DNA of 56,252 nt from Atkinsonella hypoxylon (Eukaryota; Ascomycota; Sordariomycetes; Hypocreales; Clavicipitaceae), in NCBI GenBank assembly GCA_000729835.1, contig JFHB01000197.1, positions 1-56,252 on the forward strand, written 5' to 3'. Of this stretch, positions 45,839-56,252 are shown one piece after another. Position 1 is the first letter of the stretch; every line of letters starts with the position of its first letter. The translations under genes and the position numbers were made by a program. The notes below the pieces were generated by a model. The model saw nothing but the letters and a program-made list of their open reading frames with translations. It made no database searches and was not told where the DNA came from.

Positions 45839-48800
45839 ACTAACAGTGCTTTATCTAGTAATTTAAACTACTTTCTATTAGAACCTTCTATCTTTAAAAG
45901 GGCAGATATAAGCGTCTAATAACTAGCTTTAACAGGCAAATTAGCTTTTAGATTGTACACTAATGTCTTAATCTCTTTAATTCTAATAGCTTTAACTGCT
46001 TTTTTAAGATTCTTATATATTTCTAGCTCTCTATTAAAAACTAGAAATTAGAAGACTCTAAATTGCGTAATTAGTTTTATTAGGAACTTCTAAATAGCTG
46101 CAACATTAGTATACTATATAGAGCGCGCTTCTATCTATTTAGTAAGGTTATATCTTGCTTCTAGAAGGTACTTAAAACTATAATTAAGTAGTATATATTA
46201 GGTGTTAATGTATATCTTACTTATTAGGTTGCTTAAAGCTACTAGTATTAATAATTCTTTAGGCCTCTAAGGAGTAAACTTTTAGTATACCTTATAACAG
46301 GAAATTATTGCTTAAACTATATTCTAGAGTCCTTTCTAAAAGTACTTAATTCTAGCTACTTAAAATATAACTTCTATACCTTTATAACCTATTTATTTAT
46401 ATAAAGCCTTAATAATCTTCTTCTATTGCATTAGGTCTTTAATAACTAGAGTAGAACCCTTTATTGTACTAGTTAGTCTCTTCTACAATAGGCCTTTATC
46501 TAAGAAGTATTGCTTAGCACTTATGTAAAGTTACTTATACTTACTCTTATCTAGATTAAATAGTCTTTATAACGTTAAAAGGAAATCTACAATTTATTAA
46601 GTTCTAGGAGTGTAGTATACTCTATTGTGCAGCTAGATCTTATTAACGTTAAGCTGTAGGTTAATAAAATCTTTAATGTCCCCTTTAGCTGCTTAATCTA
46701 ATGCATTAGAAGGCCTACCTTCTTTACGTAATAAAGTATTAGCTATCTTATTCTTTTCTCCTAGAATATACTTAGCTATAAAATTAAATAGTATAATGTA
46801 ACTAATCTATTGCATAATAAGCGCGCCTAGAACGTTATTAATAGCGCTATTAAGCTAATGTATAAGCACCTAAGAATTAGTCTCTAGAGTAAAAGGAACT
46901 CTATAGAGATAAATTTATAGCCTTCTTAATATATAAATAATAGCTCTATATTTCTGCTTTATTCTATTATACTTAATTTCTAAATTGCTCTAATATCTAC
47001 TTTTATATTATATAAAGTGTTATTGCTTATTAATAATTTATATTAAAACTGCTCTTTATCCTTTTAAGCTTACATTAACTATTAATATAATTTCTCTAGC
47101 GCTTAGGCTAAGATTAATTGTTATAAGAACTAGTATAGTTATTATTATATACTTAAGGACCTCTATAGCGTTCTTTTAGTCTAGTTCTTAAGTTTACTTA
47201 GCACTTTTCTTAAGTAAGATTATAAAAGGCTTAGCTTTTATAGAGTAATACTATACCTAGATATAATAATAGCCTATAAGCCTAAGAAAGAATTTAACCT
47301 TAAAAACATTCTTATACTCTATTTACTTTAGAATCTTTATTACTTTTACTTCTAAAGGTTTCTTTCTATTAGTGCTATATATAAATCTAATAATCTCTAT
47401 AGTCTTTTAGTATAGCTTTAATTTTACAGTAGATATAGTGCAACTAGCTAGCTTAATATTAATAAGGACTTTATTAATGTTAATTAAATATTCTATAATA
47501 TATCTTTATATATTAGGCAACACTTCCTCCTTATTGTATATAGTAGTAGGGCCTTTTACTGCAATATTGTTTAAGAAAGGCTTATAAGTGTAAGGAATTA
47601 AGTTAAAAAGAATTCTCTTTACTATTTAAATAAATTAAGCAATAGAGTTAGTTACTCTTTAAGAAAGTATATAAAGTTATAGAAGCTCTATTGCTGTTAA
47701 AATTATTATTAAGTTCCTACTTTTCTCTATAAGTAGCACTTAGTTATAGCTTAACAGCAAATTAATAACTAAAAGTATCTTATATATCCTAAATTCTTCG
47801 CTAAAAGCCTTTACTTCTTCTAGAATATAGGCATTCTATATTGTAATCTTATTGTAAGCTGTTGTAAACAGCACTAGCTATATCCCTTTATTCTTCTTTA
47901 TTACTAAAAAGTAAGGGTTTCTATAAGATCTATAGCTCTCTTCTAATAACCTATACTAAAGCTTCTTTTTTAATAAATTAACTAGTCTCCCTTATAGGCT
48001 AATAGGTATTAGTATTAACTTTACTTTCTAAGCTCTATAAGCAATAGTATAGATAACTTAAGGTAGTATAACTAGAGAATTAATCTATCTACACTCTAAT
48101 AAGTTCTACGCTAGTGCTGCCTCTTAGTTGTAGAGAATTTCCTTAAAAATATTAACTTCTTCTACTATTAAATATTCTTACACTTATTTAACTATTTAAT
48201 TTAAGCGCTCTTTTATTATTTAGAATCCTTAGGGTTTTTTGCTAAATCTTTCTATAATATATTTAGTGTATTTTCCTAATTTATTTAAGTATACTTTTAC
48301 CTCTTTCTACTTCTTCTATTTCTACTTAAGGTCTCTATTAGGTATAAATCTATTTAAGGGAATATTATCTTTTAGTAGAATCTTATTAGCTTTCTGCTTA
48401 TATAATATATTTACCTTTAGATTAATTAGTTATAATTACCTTAAGGGCTAAATCTTCTCTACAGCCTCTTTAAGTTAGCTTCTATACTAATTAGCTATTC
48501 CCTTTATTATAAGGTTAGTAATAGCTATACTCTTATTCTTTATTATAGGCACTAGCTCTTTATTATTATTTAACTTAGCTTTAAGACCCTCTTTAACTAT
48601 TTAATTATAGACTAAATCCTTAAATAACTTATTAATTAAGATTAAATTAACGCTAGCAGCTGTTACTTTATCTATTACAGTCTTCTATTTAACACTTCTA
48701 GTAACCCTTAAGACTAATATAATATTACTAAAATAGCACTTTAAAAGAAGCTTACCTTCTTTATTACTATACTTAAAGGTAACTTTAGCTATATATATAA

Positions 48801-49899
48801 AAGGTATTTTAAGGATTAATTATATATATAAAGACTTTAGCGCAATATAAAAGCGAATTAGCATCTAGATGTTTCTAAGGTACAGCTTTATTATTACCTC
48901 TCCTAATATTATAAGCTTATATAACGTAAAAGATATAGTCTCTTACTTTATTAGAGTTATTTTTAAATTAAGCTCTTTAATAAAGTCCTTAGTAATAATA
49001 TTCCTTTACAAACTATAATCTATAAAACTATTAATAAGTAAAGAGTTTAGGCTTTTAAGTTATACTTAAAGGTAAGGTAAGTTCTATAAATAGCTTATAA
49101 TTGCTTTTAGCTTTAGAATACTATTTAATCCTTTAATGTAAAGCGCATTTACCTATAGGTCTATAATAAACTTCTTCTCTTTAATATAATTTCCTATACG
49201 TTCTTATATAACGTTCTATAAATTCTTCTAAATACTATTAAGCAGCTGTCTTGTGTATTTATTAGTAATATCTTCCTTATTGTCTTCTGTTGCCTCTTTA
49301 ACTATAGTAGATATTATCTTAATAATATTAATTAATTAATCTTTCTGCTCTTTAACTCTTTACCTCTTCCTTAGGATAAAATATAGAGGTATAACTTTAG
49401 CACTTATTCTGTTAATATAATAGACTTTATTAACACTATCTGCTTACATTAAGCATTTATTCTCTATTACTCCTATAAGTGTAAGCATTAGTTAGTATAG
49501 GTCTTATAAGCTAACTCTAATCTTTTTCTAAAAAATATCTTTAAACAATTGCATAAGAAGCTATACTTTTATATCTATAGAGCTATCTTCCTTAGCTTTT
49601 TTTCCTTTCCTTTTAGCTTAGTCTTCTAAAGCTCCTTCTTGCTTAGTAGAGCGTTATATCTCTATAGTATAGACTATAAAGGGCTAGGCTATTATTCTCT
49701 CCTTAATTAGTATATAAAGAGTCCTTCTAGGTCTATATTCCTTTATCTTAAACGTTAAAGTTGCTGTAGTACTGTTAGTAGGGTCCCTCTTAAGGATAGC
49801 TTCTAGCGGGATATATATTAAGCAATAATTAGAAATATTAATCTTATTAAAGATTTAATCTAATATCTTTCTCTTTTTCTTGCTAGGCTTTTAATAGTT
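45839..49899 (-). pseudogene. G2 Pol: protease, RT, RNase H, first part of integrase
   Basis: Protease near 48700-49060 (N-S-F-I-D-Y-S then K-L-I-I-L-G-E-V). RT is about 47300-48000, with R-N-P-Y-F-L-V-I-K-K and the F-L-N-N-I-A-V-K-G-P active-site block near 47550-47580. RNase H is about 46720-47250 (L-E-T-N-S-stop-V-L near 46885, K-N-K-I-A-N-T-L-L-R-K near 46740). The integrase zinc region is about 46270-46350, with catalytic-core text to 45839. The solo LTR at 45136-45833 then interrupts it. Stops are RIP-type throughout. Confidence 0.8.
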
Positions 49900-50809
49900 T
49901 AACGTTTTTCTACTAAATTCCTTAACTTAAGGATAATACTATCTTGCAATATAGTAGTTAAAATAATTAACCTAGAACACTATAAGTCTATAAAGACAAC
50001 TTTCTATACTAAGGAAGCTTTACATAAGAATAGGTAGCACTAGATTATTTAATTCTACTGTTAAGATACTTACTCTTTAATTATACTTTATAAAGTTAAT
50101 CTTATTGTTATACTAGTGAAACTAGTATTAATCTATGTAATAACCTTCCTTACTACAGTAATAGCAGTAATGCTGCCTTATGCAGCTTCTAGTTATATAG
50201 GTCTTAAAGCTTTAGGCATTATTATATACATTAACAGCGTTAATATATATATTCTACCTTTCCTCCTTCTTCTTCCTAAATTTCTCTTTAAAAAGCTTTA
50301 TAATATCTATCTTTAAAACTGCTTACTTTATAAGTATAATCTTTATATCTTTAAACTTCTAGGTTAAATTATCTATTTAATCTTTTACTTCTAAAATAGA
50401 CTGTATAATTTCCTTAGCCTTATAACTAAAATTACTTATGCTATAATACTTAGGACTTCTTCTGCCTAGAGGTATATAAAGGTAGTTCTTTCTATTGTTA
50501 TAGAGTCTAGAATTACGGTCTTCTAGCTCTATTCTAGCTTATATATACTAGCTAAGCTGCTCTAATAACTCCCTATAGAGTATTGCAACAAACTTAGCTT
50601 TAGTAACTTTTATTTAATCTATAAAGCTAGTGAGTATAGCATCTAGCAAGGCCTTATAAATGTAATTAGACTAAGCAGTTACACTGCGCTATATATAGGG
50701 CTTAGCGCTAATTATAGCAGCTTAATGCTCTTAAAGCTAATAGAGAGTGTCTTTTATAGTCCTTAAACAGTTCCTCTTTAGGTCTTTAAGCTTCTTGTTA
50801 GCTTACTCC
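49900..50809 (-). pseudogene. G2 gag with CCHC zinc knuckle
   Basis: A TAA/TAG-interrupted minus-strand frame runs from the Cop2-c border down to about 50,000. Near 50125-50166 it reads C-Y-Y-C-S-K-E-G-Y-Y-I-D-stop-Y. This is C-x2-C-x4-H-x4-C with His and the last Cys changed to Tyr, exactly what G-to-A RIP yields; the first two Cys codons (50155-50166) survive. The + strand 66-residue frame at 50116-50316 is a shadow of this. The start codon is not recoverable, because the 5' end is cut by the Cop2-c insertion. Confidence 0.7.
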
Positions 50810-51502
50810 TGTTAAAAATAAGCTACCCTGTATAGCCTATTTTTATGCCTACTAGTTGCTCTATCACGTGACCCTCATTAGGTCTTGTTACGTTGATTTT
50901 TGGTAGAGATATCGCTGTTACTAGATGCAAAACATCTAGAATCGACTAAGGCAAAGTTGCCTAACCTATAGTCAACTTTAACTGCGATTTTCTCTACAAC
51001 TAGCAATAGTAGAAATTTAAGAAGTATACCATTCGAAAGCTAAGAATTAGGGCTATCTAATAGTATAATTGTTGGATAGAGTTACTTATAAGGGTTGCTT
51101 GTTATTAGTAGAATTTGTTAAATTGTACACGTAGGCGTCTCGTTTGTATAGCTGTAAGTTGATTTTTTTGTTTTTATATAGTAAATCTTTTTGCAGAAAT
51201 TATAAAGTAGCCTATAAGCCCCTTCTAGCGACTACAGCCCGCTAATATAGTTAGAGGGTCTATAAGGGACTAGAAAGATTTAAGATTCTACCCTTACTGT
51301 TTGTTACAGCGCTCTTAATATAAAGATACTACTATTACAGTTATCTATTGCCTTTACGTAATCTATACTATACACTACAGCTTGATTTAGGCCGCTGCTG
51401 CTTCCACTACGTGATAATTGCTAAGAGCAATTACAGGTGCTAAATCTAAGAGACTACTACCCTCTTAGATATCTAGTCCTGTAATCCCTATTATTTTCAA
51501 TA
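50810..51502 (+). repeat. Cop2-c 5' LTR
   Basis: 693 bp with the standard Cop2 ends. It keeps CACGTG near 50866 and both 3' hairpins, the first with one change (ctaagagca for ctaggagca, in the loop). Confidence 0.93.
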
Positions 51503-51514
51503 GGTTATAAGCCC
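51503..51514 (+). promoter_or_regulatory. Cop2-c primer site
   Basis: ggttataagccc, identical to Cop2-a and directly at the LTR end. It matches the complement of the initiator tRNA-Met anticodon arm except for one G-to-A. Confidence 0.6.
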
Positions 51515-52462
51515 GGAAGACCTATCTGTAAGCTGTTAGCCCGCTGAAAATCTATTATTGTGTACTGTATTACCTACTAGAAGCTATATTAAGACCTGCG
51601 CTAGCAGCTATTGCTGCCATTAGTAGCTTGCTGGAAGCTATTAATACCTGCTGTACATACATCGCTAGCCACTATACTAGTGTTTTTATTCTGCCCACCC
51701 TGTGCCTCCTGCACTAGTTCTATGCACCTAGTGTATATACACTTTTGAAGCTATTCTTAATAGCTAGGTTCTATTGTTGCGCAACATCAAAATATACACA
51801 TCTGCACACATTACATTCGCACTGCGAATCGTTTTATTAGGCACTGCTTAATCAATTATTTCCATTAAGAAATAAGCTTAGCGCTGCACTATATTGCTTA
51901 TTGTTGTGCTGTTATCTCGTATATTGTGCACCCTGTGCACCTCTGTTAGTAGCTATACTACAATTTGTAGTGCACGCCTAACAGCTCTTGTTGCGGATAT
52001 TTCTGTGTTTTTAGTTGCAGAATTAATTTGTGTAGTAATCCTACCGCTCGGGATTTTGAAGTAGGAATTAGCTAGATATCCCTAAATTAGCTGTGCCTAG
52101 GTCTCCACTGATTTATTAGAACCTAATTAGAGAAGAATCTCCTAAATTTTTTAGCTAAAAATAGCTAGGACCTATGTTTTATGCCCCTTACGACCGCTTG
52201 TTAATCTGGTCTGCTATATAAATTGTATGCGTATATAGATCGCAATATAACGCAGCCTTTAGAGCCTATTATACCTATTACAAAAGAAATTAGAGAAAAA
52301 TCTCAGTATAATTTCTGAAGATATAGAGCACTTCTAGGCCTATAATAGAGCAATCTATTGATATCTAGTAGAGGTTATTACTGTTATTTACTACCTTTTC
52401 CACTGTAATTTAAGCTATAATTAGCTATAAAGAGCGTTAAATTAGCTATTAAAACCCTTAAA
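51515..52462 (+). other. Cop2-c leader
   Basis: Untranslated leader as in Cop2-a, including tgttgcgcaaca near 51776. No gene recognised. Confidence 0.5.
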
Positions 52463-55400
52463 ATGGCACTAAAAGGAACAGGCAAGGGAAAGAGCATAAG
52501 CCCTGAACGGGGTAGTGGTTCTAGTACACCAGCTAATCCAGCTGCTGCTACTAGCTTTCCTGGTCTAGCTAGATCCCCCCCTCAGCCAGTAGATTCCTCT
52601 TCTAATAAAGAAGATTATACAGCTGAGAAGGCTCTAAAAGAAGCTAGATTAGCTTCTAAAAGAGTAGTATAAGTCTATAATGTTTAAGCTAATCTAAAAG
52701 CTTATATAGATAAGCAACAAGAGACCCTAAATAGATTCATTAGGCATAGTGAAGCAAAATAAAGCCAAAATGAAGGTAATATAGCTAATTTACTAAGTAA
52801 ATTAAATACTATAATTACATCTATAGGTAATCTCTTAATAGGGTCTCCCTCTAAGGTAGCAGATCCTATTACTTCTAAAAGAGCTTCTAAAGTCTCTTTT
52901 AAAGCCCCTAAACCTTCTAGTTCCTCTAATAGTGCTACTTTTCTGCCTGCTTTTAATGAAGGCACTATAAAAGAGTTAAATAAGAAGGTCTACTCTATTC
53001 TAGAGGCTGCTAAGCTAAAAGGCCCTAAAAATTTTAAATAGTAGAAGCAAGCTTTAACTATTTAATTTAGGGCACTAGGATTCCCCTAATTTATTAATAA
53101 TCCTAGTATAGCTAGTATATTAATAGATTTAGAGTAAGCTATTATCCTTATAATTATAAGAGATAGTTGTCAATCTAGACCTTAAGCTGCTATAAGCTAG
53201 CATAAGTCCCCTGTAGATGCCTATAACGTTTTAGTTAGGCAATATTCGCAGAGTGCTGAAATACAACGTAGTACGCTATATACTAGTTATTACAACTTAT
53301 TGTTTTCGAACTATAAGGGATCTTTAGAGGCCTTTAATGCTGAATTTAATAATTTACTAGCTAGATTACAGCTCTATAGTGTAGCTATTAATCCTATTAA
53401 CTAGGTAAATCATTATATTAATACTTTAAAGAAGACCTTCTCTAGCTAGGCTGAAAAGCAGCAATATTCTATTAGAGCTGCTAGAGCATAAGGTCTATCT
53501 GTAAAAATGCTGAATTTATAGTTCCTTATAGCTGACTTATTAGAAGAATAAAGAGATAAAAGCTCCTCTATATCTAAGGCTCTTAGTTATAAAGCTTCTA
53601 ATTCTAATAGTTCTAATAATAATAAAGCTAACTAAGGAAAGAATCCTCCTAATCAGAAGAAGAATTCCGATTCTAATTCTAACGATTCTAATGCCTCTAA
53701 AGAAAAAGATTAAGATAAAGCCTCTAAGAATAAGAAGAAGTAGAAGGGCTGAAGAAGAAGTAACAAAAATTCTAGGAATAAGGATAGAGAAGCTGCTTTT
53801 GCTATAGGTTGTTATAACCTATCTACTAGCAACTAGGATACTATAGAATTTAATGATTCTAGCAGTTCTAGTAGTGATAATTCTTACAATTCAGATACAG
53901 AATCTACTACTAGTAATACTAGTACTACTAGTAATAATACCCCTTCTTTTAATTACTCTAACGGAATAATTAAAAACTCCCTACTATACGATATAGGTTC
54001 TACCTATTATATAGTTAACAATAAGGCATTTTTTAGGACTTTTAAGCCTATAAAAAAGGGTAAAACCGCGCCTATTGCTACTAGAGGAGGTCCTATTTAT
54101 CCTAAAGGACAGGGAACTGCTGTATTCTAGGTACTAGTTAGTATAAATCCAGCTAAATACAGGCCTTTAGCTCTAAAGGATGCTCTATATTGCCTAGGTT
54201 TAGATACTAACCTAATTAGTAGTCTAAAGCACTATTTAACAGGGGGCACTCTCCTTAGAAATCAGCTATTTCTAGCTAATAGAAGCTGCTGTAGGCTTCT
54301 AAATCCCAAAAAGCATAGTTTCTTCTTACAGCTTAAGGGGCAAGAGACCCCTAGAGTGTGTAAAAACTACGCAAATCTCTCTTATATAGGATTTCTAGCT
54401 AGCAATAGTTATAATAGCAGTTATAATGCTAGTTATCCTATAGAGGTTTAAATCCCTTAACAGCCTAGTTTTAATCTAGAGGAATATAGCTGAATTAAGG
54501 AATTATCTAACTTTAAAGAAGAAGAAGTAGATAATACCAATAACGATGCTATAGAGCTATTAGCCCTAGTTCCTAAACAGGCTCTTAGTTAGATTCCTTT
54601 TAATAACAGGGATTTAGAAGGTCTAAATCCTAAGTTGCTAGATATTAGAGGAAATGGCCGTCTAGATCTCTTAAACGAGGCCTGTAGTTCTTAAGAGATC
54701 TAGCAAGATAGGGAGCAACAGGAAGCTAGCTCTAATAATAATTCTAGTAGTATAAATCCTACTGCTTCTTCTTCCTATAAGAAGCTCCTAGAATTAGCTG
54801 CTACTTAGCATGTTAGATTAGGGCATATAGGACTCCCTTTACTAAAGAAGACTGCTTCTATTACTAAAGGTATTCCTAATTTTACAAAAATCAAGGAAAA
54901 GGATTTTAACTGCCTAGCTTGCAACTAAGCTAAAGCTGTTAGAAGACCTAGTAAGCATGCTATTCCTAACCCCCCTAGATGTTTAGATATTATAGAGGGA
55001 GATACCGTTAAAATAGAGCCTATACTGCACAATAAGAGGCCTTTAGTTCTTTTTCTAATTAATAGAAAATCACGGTATAAGTAGTCTTTTAATCTAGCTA
55101 ATAAAGAGGGTTCTACTCTCTATAGCTGTATTAAAGGTTTCTTTAAGGAATTAAAAAACCAGTATAACTGCTACCCTAAACACCTTTATTTTAATAGTAG
55201 TATAGAAATTAATACTAGGTTGCAAGCTTAGCTATCTTTTAAGGGTATTTACTTTAGCACCTCTTGCCCCTATATTTACAAATAGAATAGGCTAATAGAG
55301 AGAGCTATAAGGGTACTTCTAAACCGTTTGTGTGCTACCCTACAGTAGTTACAATTACCTCTATATCTATAGTCTTACATCCTTCCTGCTATAGTGGATT

Positions 55401-56252
55401 TAGTTAATACTACTGTAAATAGCACTAAACTACTAAGTCCTAAACAGCTATATCTAGCTGATTTAGAGCCTTCTAAGACCTATAAGCCTAATTTTACTAA
55501 AATAAGGGCTATAGGCTCCTATTGCGAAGTTCTAATCCTATTAGAACAGAGATCTAGGTTGCAGAAGCTAGCTAAAAGAACTATTCCTAGTAGACTTTTA
55601 GCTACGCTAGGTTCTAATGTATATCTAATATACATCCCCTCTAAACAAGCTGTTATAAAGACTAGCTTCGTTAAAATTATAGAAGGAATAGGTCCTATTT
55701 TACAGGGCATCCCTAAGGTTTCTATTAGTTCTATAGTAGATAATCCTTTAGAGGGAGAAATCAATAACTAGCAGCAATTAGAAGATAATTATACTCCTAA
55801 GTATCCTTATCCTAGTCATCTAGATGTGCTAAATCATCTACTAGAACCTGTAGATCAAGCTCTTCTACTAAGCAACCCTATAGAAGCTATAGAGGCCCCT
55901 AAAGCCCCTATATCTATAGAAGCCCCTTAGGCTAATATAGAACCTATAGAAGCTGAAGCTGATGCTGATGCTATAGATTTAGATGGAGACATATTTTCCT
56001 TAATTAAGGATCTATGCTTTAAGGCAAGGACTAAAGCAGCTATTACTTCTAATAGTAATAAGGATGAACTTCCTAATACATAGAAGCAAGCCCTAAAAAG
56101 CTCTGCTAAGCAGCATTAGATAGAAGCTACCTATAGCGAATTTAAGCAGCTATTAGCTGCTGGAACCTTTAAATTTATAGGGAAAGACTAAGTACCTAAG
56201 GGCTAAAGAGTTCTAAAGAATAGGCTTGTCTACAGGCTAAAAAAGGATAAAG
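52463..56252 (+). pseudogene. Cop2-c Gag-Pol, partial (window edge)
   Basis: The only Cop2 copy with an ATG start: 69 open codons from 52463 (MALKGTGKGK..., Ser/Pro-rich) to the first RIP stop at 52670. Protease near 53985 reads Y-D-I-G-S-T. The integrase zinc domain is about 54800-54930. The open 125-codon integrase-end stretch at 55394-55771 is the twin of 38071-38448 in Cop2-b. RT starts near 56160 and the window ends inside it. Stops elsewhere are TAA/TAG at Gln and Trp positions, plus TGA from CGA near 54490 and 53750. Inactive despite the good start. Confidence 0.88.

Larger units (their letters stand above)
44050..50809 (-). mobile_element. G2: Ty3/gypsy element body, minus strand
   Basis: On the minus strand, from right to left: Gag with zinc knuckle, protease, RT, RNase H, integrase and a C-terminal extension, the gypsy order. 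No G2 LTRs are visible. The 5' end is cut at 50809 by Cop2-c and the 3' boundary is unclear near 44 kb. A Cop2 solo LTR interrupts the integrase. It differs from G1: the RT active-site block reads F-L-N-N-I-A-V-K-G-P (F-L-D-D-I-x-V-K-G-P before RIP) rather than Y-I-D-D-I-I-V-F. That belongs to another fungal gypsy lineage. Confidence 0.8.
50810..56252 (+). mobile_element. Cop2-c: Ty1/copia element, runs off window end
   Basis: 5' LTR 50810-51502, primer site 51503-51514, leader, and Gag-Pol to the window end in early RT. Left flanking pentamer actcc (50805-50809); the right partner is outside the window. It is inserted into the 5' part of G2. It lacks the TRIM. Its Gag start is still ATG and RIP damage is lighter than in Cop2-a. 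Confidence 0.93.

Noticed and set aside
50116..50316. Hydrophobic 66-residue + strand protein
   Set aside because: Antisense to the G2 Gag zinc knuckle, whose Cys codons are readable on the minus strand.
1..56252. CRISPR arrays, rRNA operons, prokaryotic operons
   Set aside because: No regularly spaced repeats, no rRNA-like stretches, and the RIP signature plus LTR elements indicate a fungal genome.

Overview
This window is a gene-free, AT-rich block of nested retrotransposons from a filamentous ascomycete (Pezizomycotina-type) genome. Almost every stretch is an LTR-retrotransposon copy ruined by repeat-induced point mutation (RIP). CA, TG and CG dinucleotides are largely replaced by TA. Reading frames of recognisable Gag-Pol proteins are broken almost only by TAA/TAG where Gln or Trp codons are expected, and start codons have become ATA. 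I see no intact host gene, rRNA gene, functional tRNA or CRISPR array. Family names below (Cop1, Cop2, G1, G2, L3) are mine.

Layout. 1-448: less mutated DNA with two 30-bp LTR-end-like repeats and a decayed tRNA-like/SINE-like unit. 449-5060: Cop1-A, a Ty1/copia body without LTRs, carrying a solo LTR (L3). 5061-6907: unassigned DNA, then G1-family LTRs facing each other, one split by a Cop2 solo LTR. 6908-30637: interior of G1, a Ty3/gypsy element on the + strand. It is interrupted by a complete Cop1-B (7898-14208, TSD cttac) and a complete Cop2-a (17030-25372, TSD aatat). Cop2-a in turn carries a 466-bp miniature LTR element (TRIM, 21682-22147, TSD agagc). Downstream of pol, G1 has an extra unrecognised reading frame (ORF3). 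30638-31297: G1 3' LTR. 31298-35154: an inverted copy of the last ~3.1 kb of G1, holding another Cop2 solo LTR. 35155-43024: Cop2-b, minus strand. 43025-44050: an unrecognised + strand coding relic. About 44050-50809: G2, a different Ty3/gypsy family on the minus strand, split by a Cop2 solo LTR. 50810-56252: Cop2-c, running off the window end.

How it works together: this is a nest, not a gene cluster. Perfect 5-bp target duplications order most insertions: G1 and G2 first, then Cop1 and Cop2 into them, then the TRIM into Cop2-a. The most interesting items are the little-mutated TRIM, whose primer-binding site matches that of G1; G1's extra ORF3 in the env position; the 3.1-kb palindrome; and the unassigned + strand frame at 43.1-44.05 kb.

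Limits: domains were assigned by reading frames by eye, treating TAA/TAG as mutated Gln/Trp. Edges of LTRs with matching TSDs are exact; domain edges are approximate.
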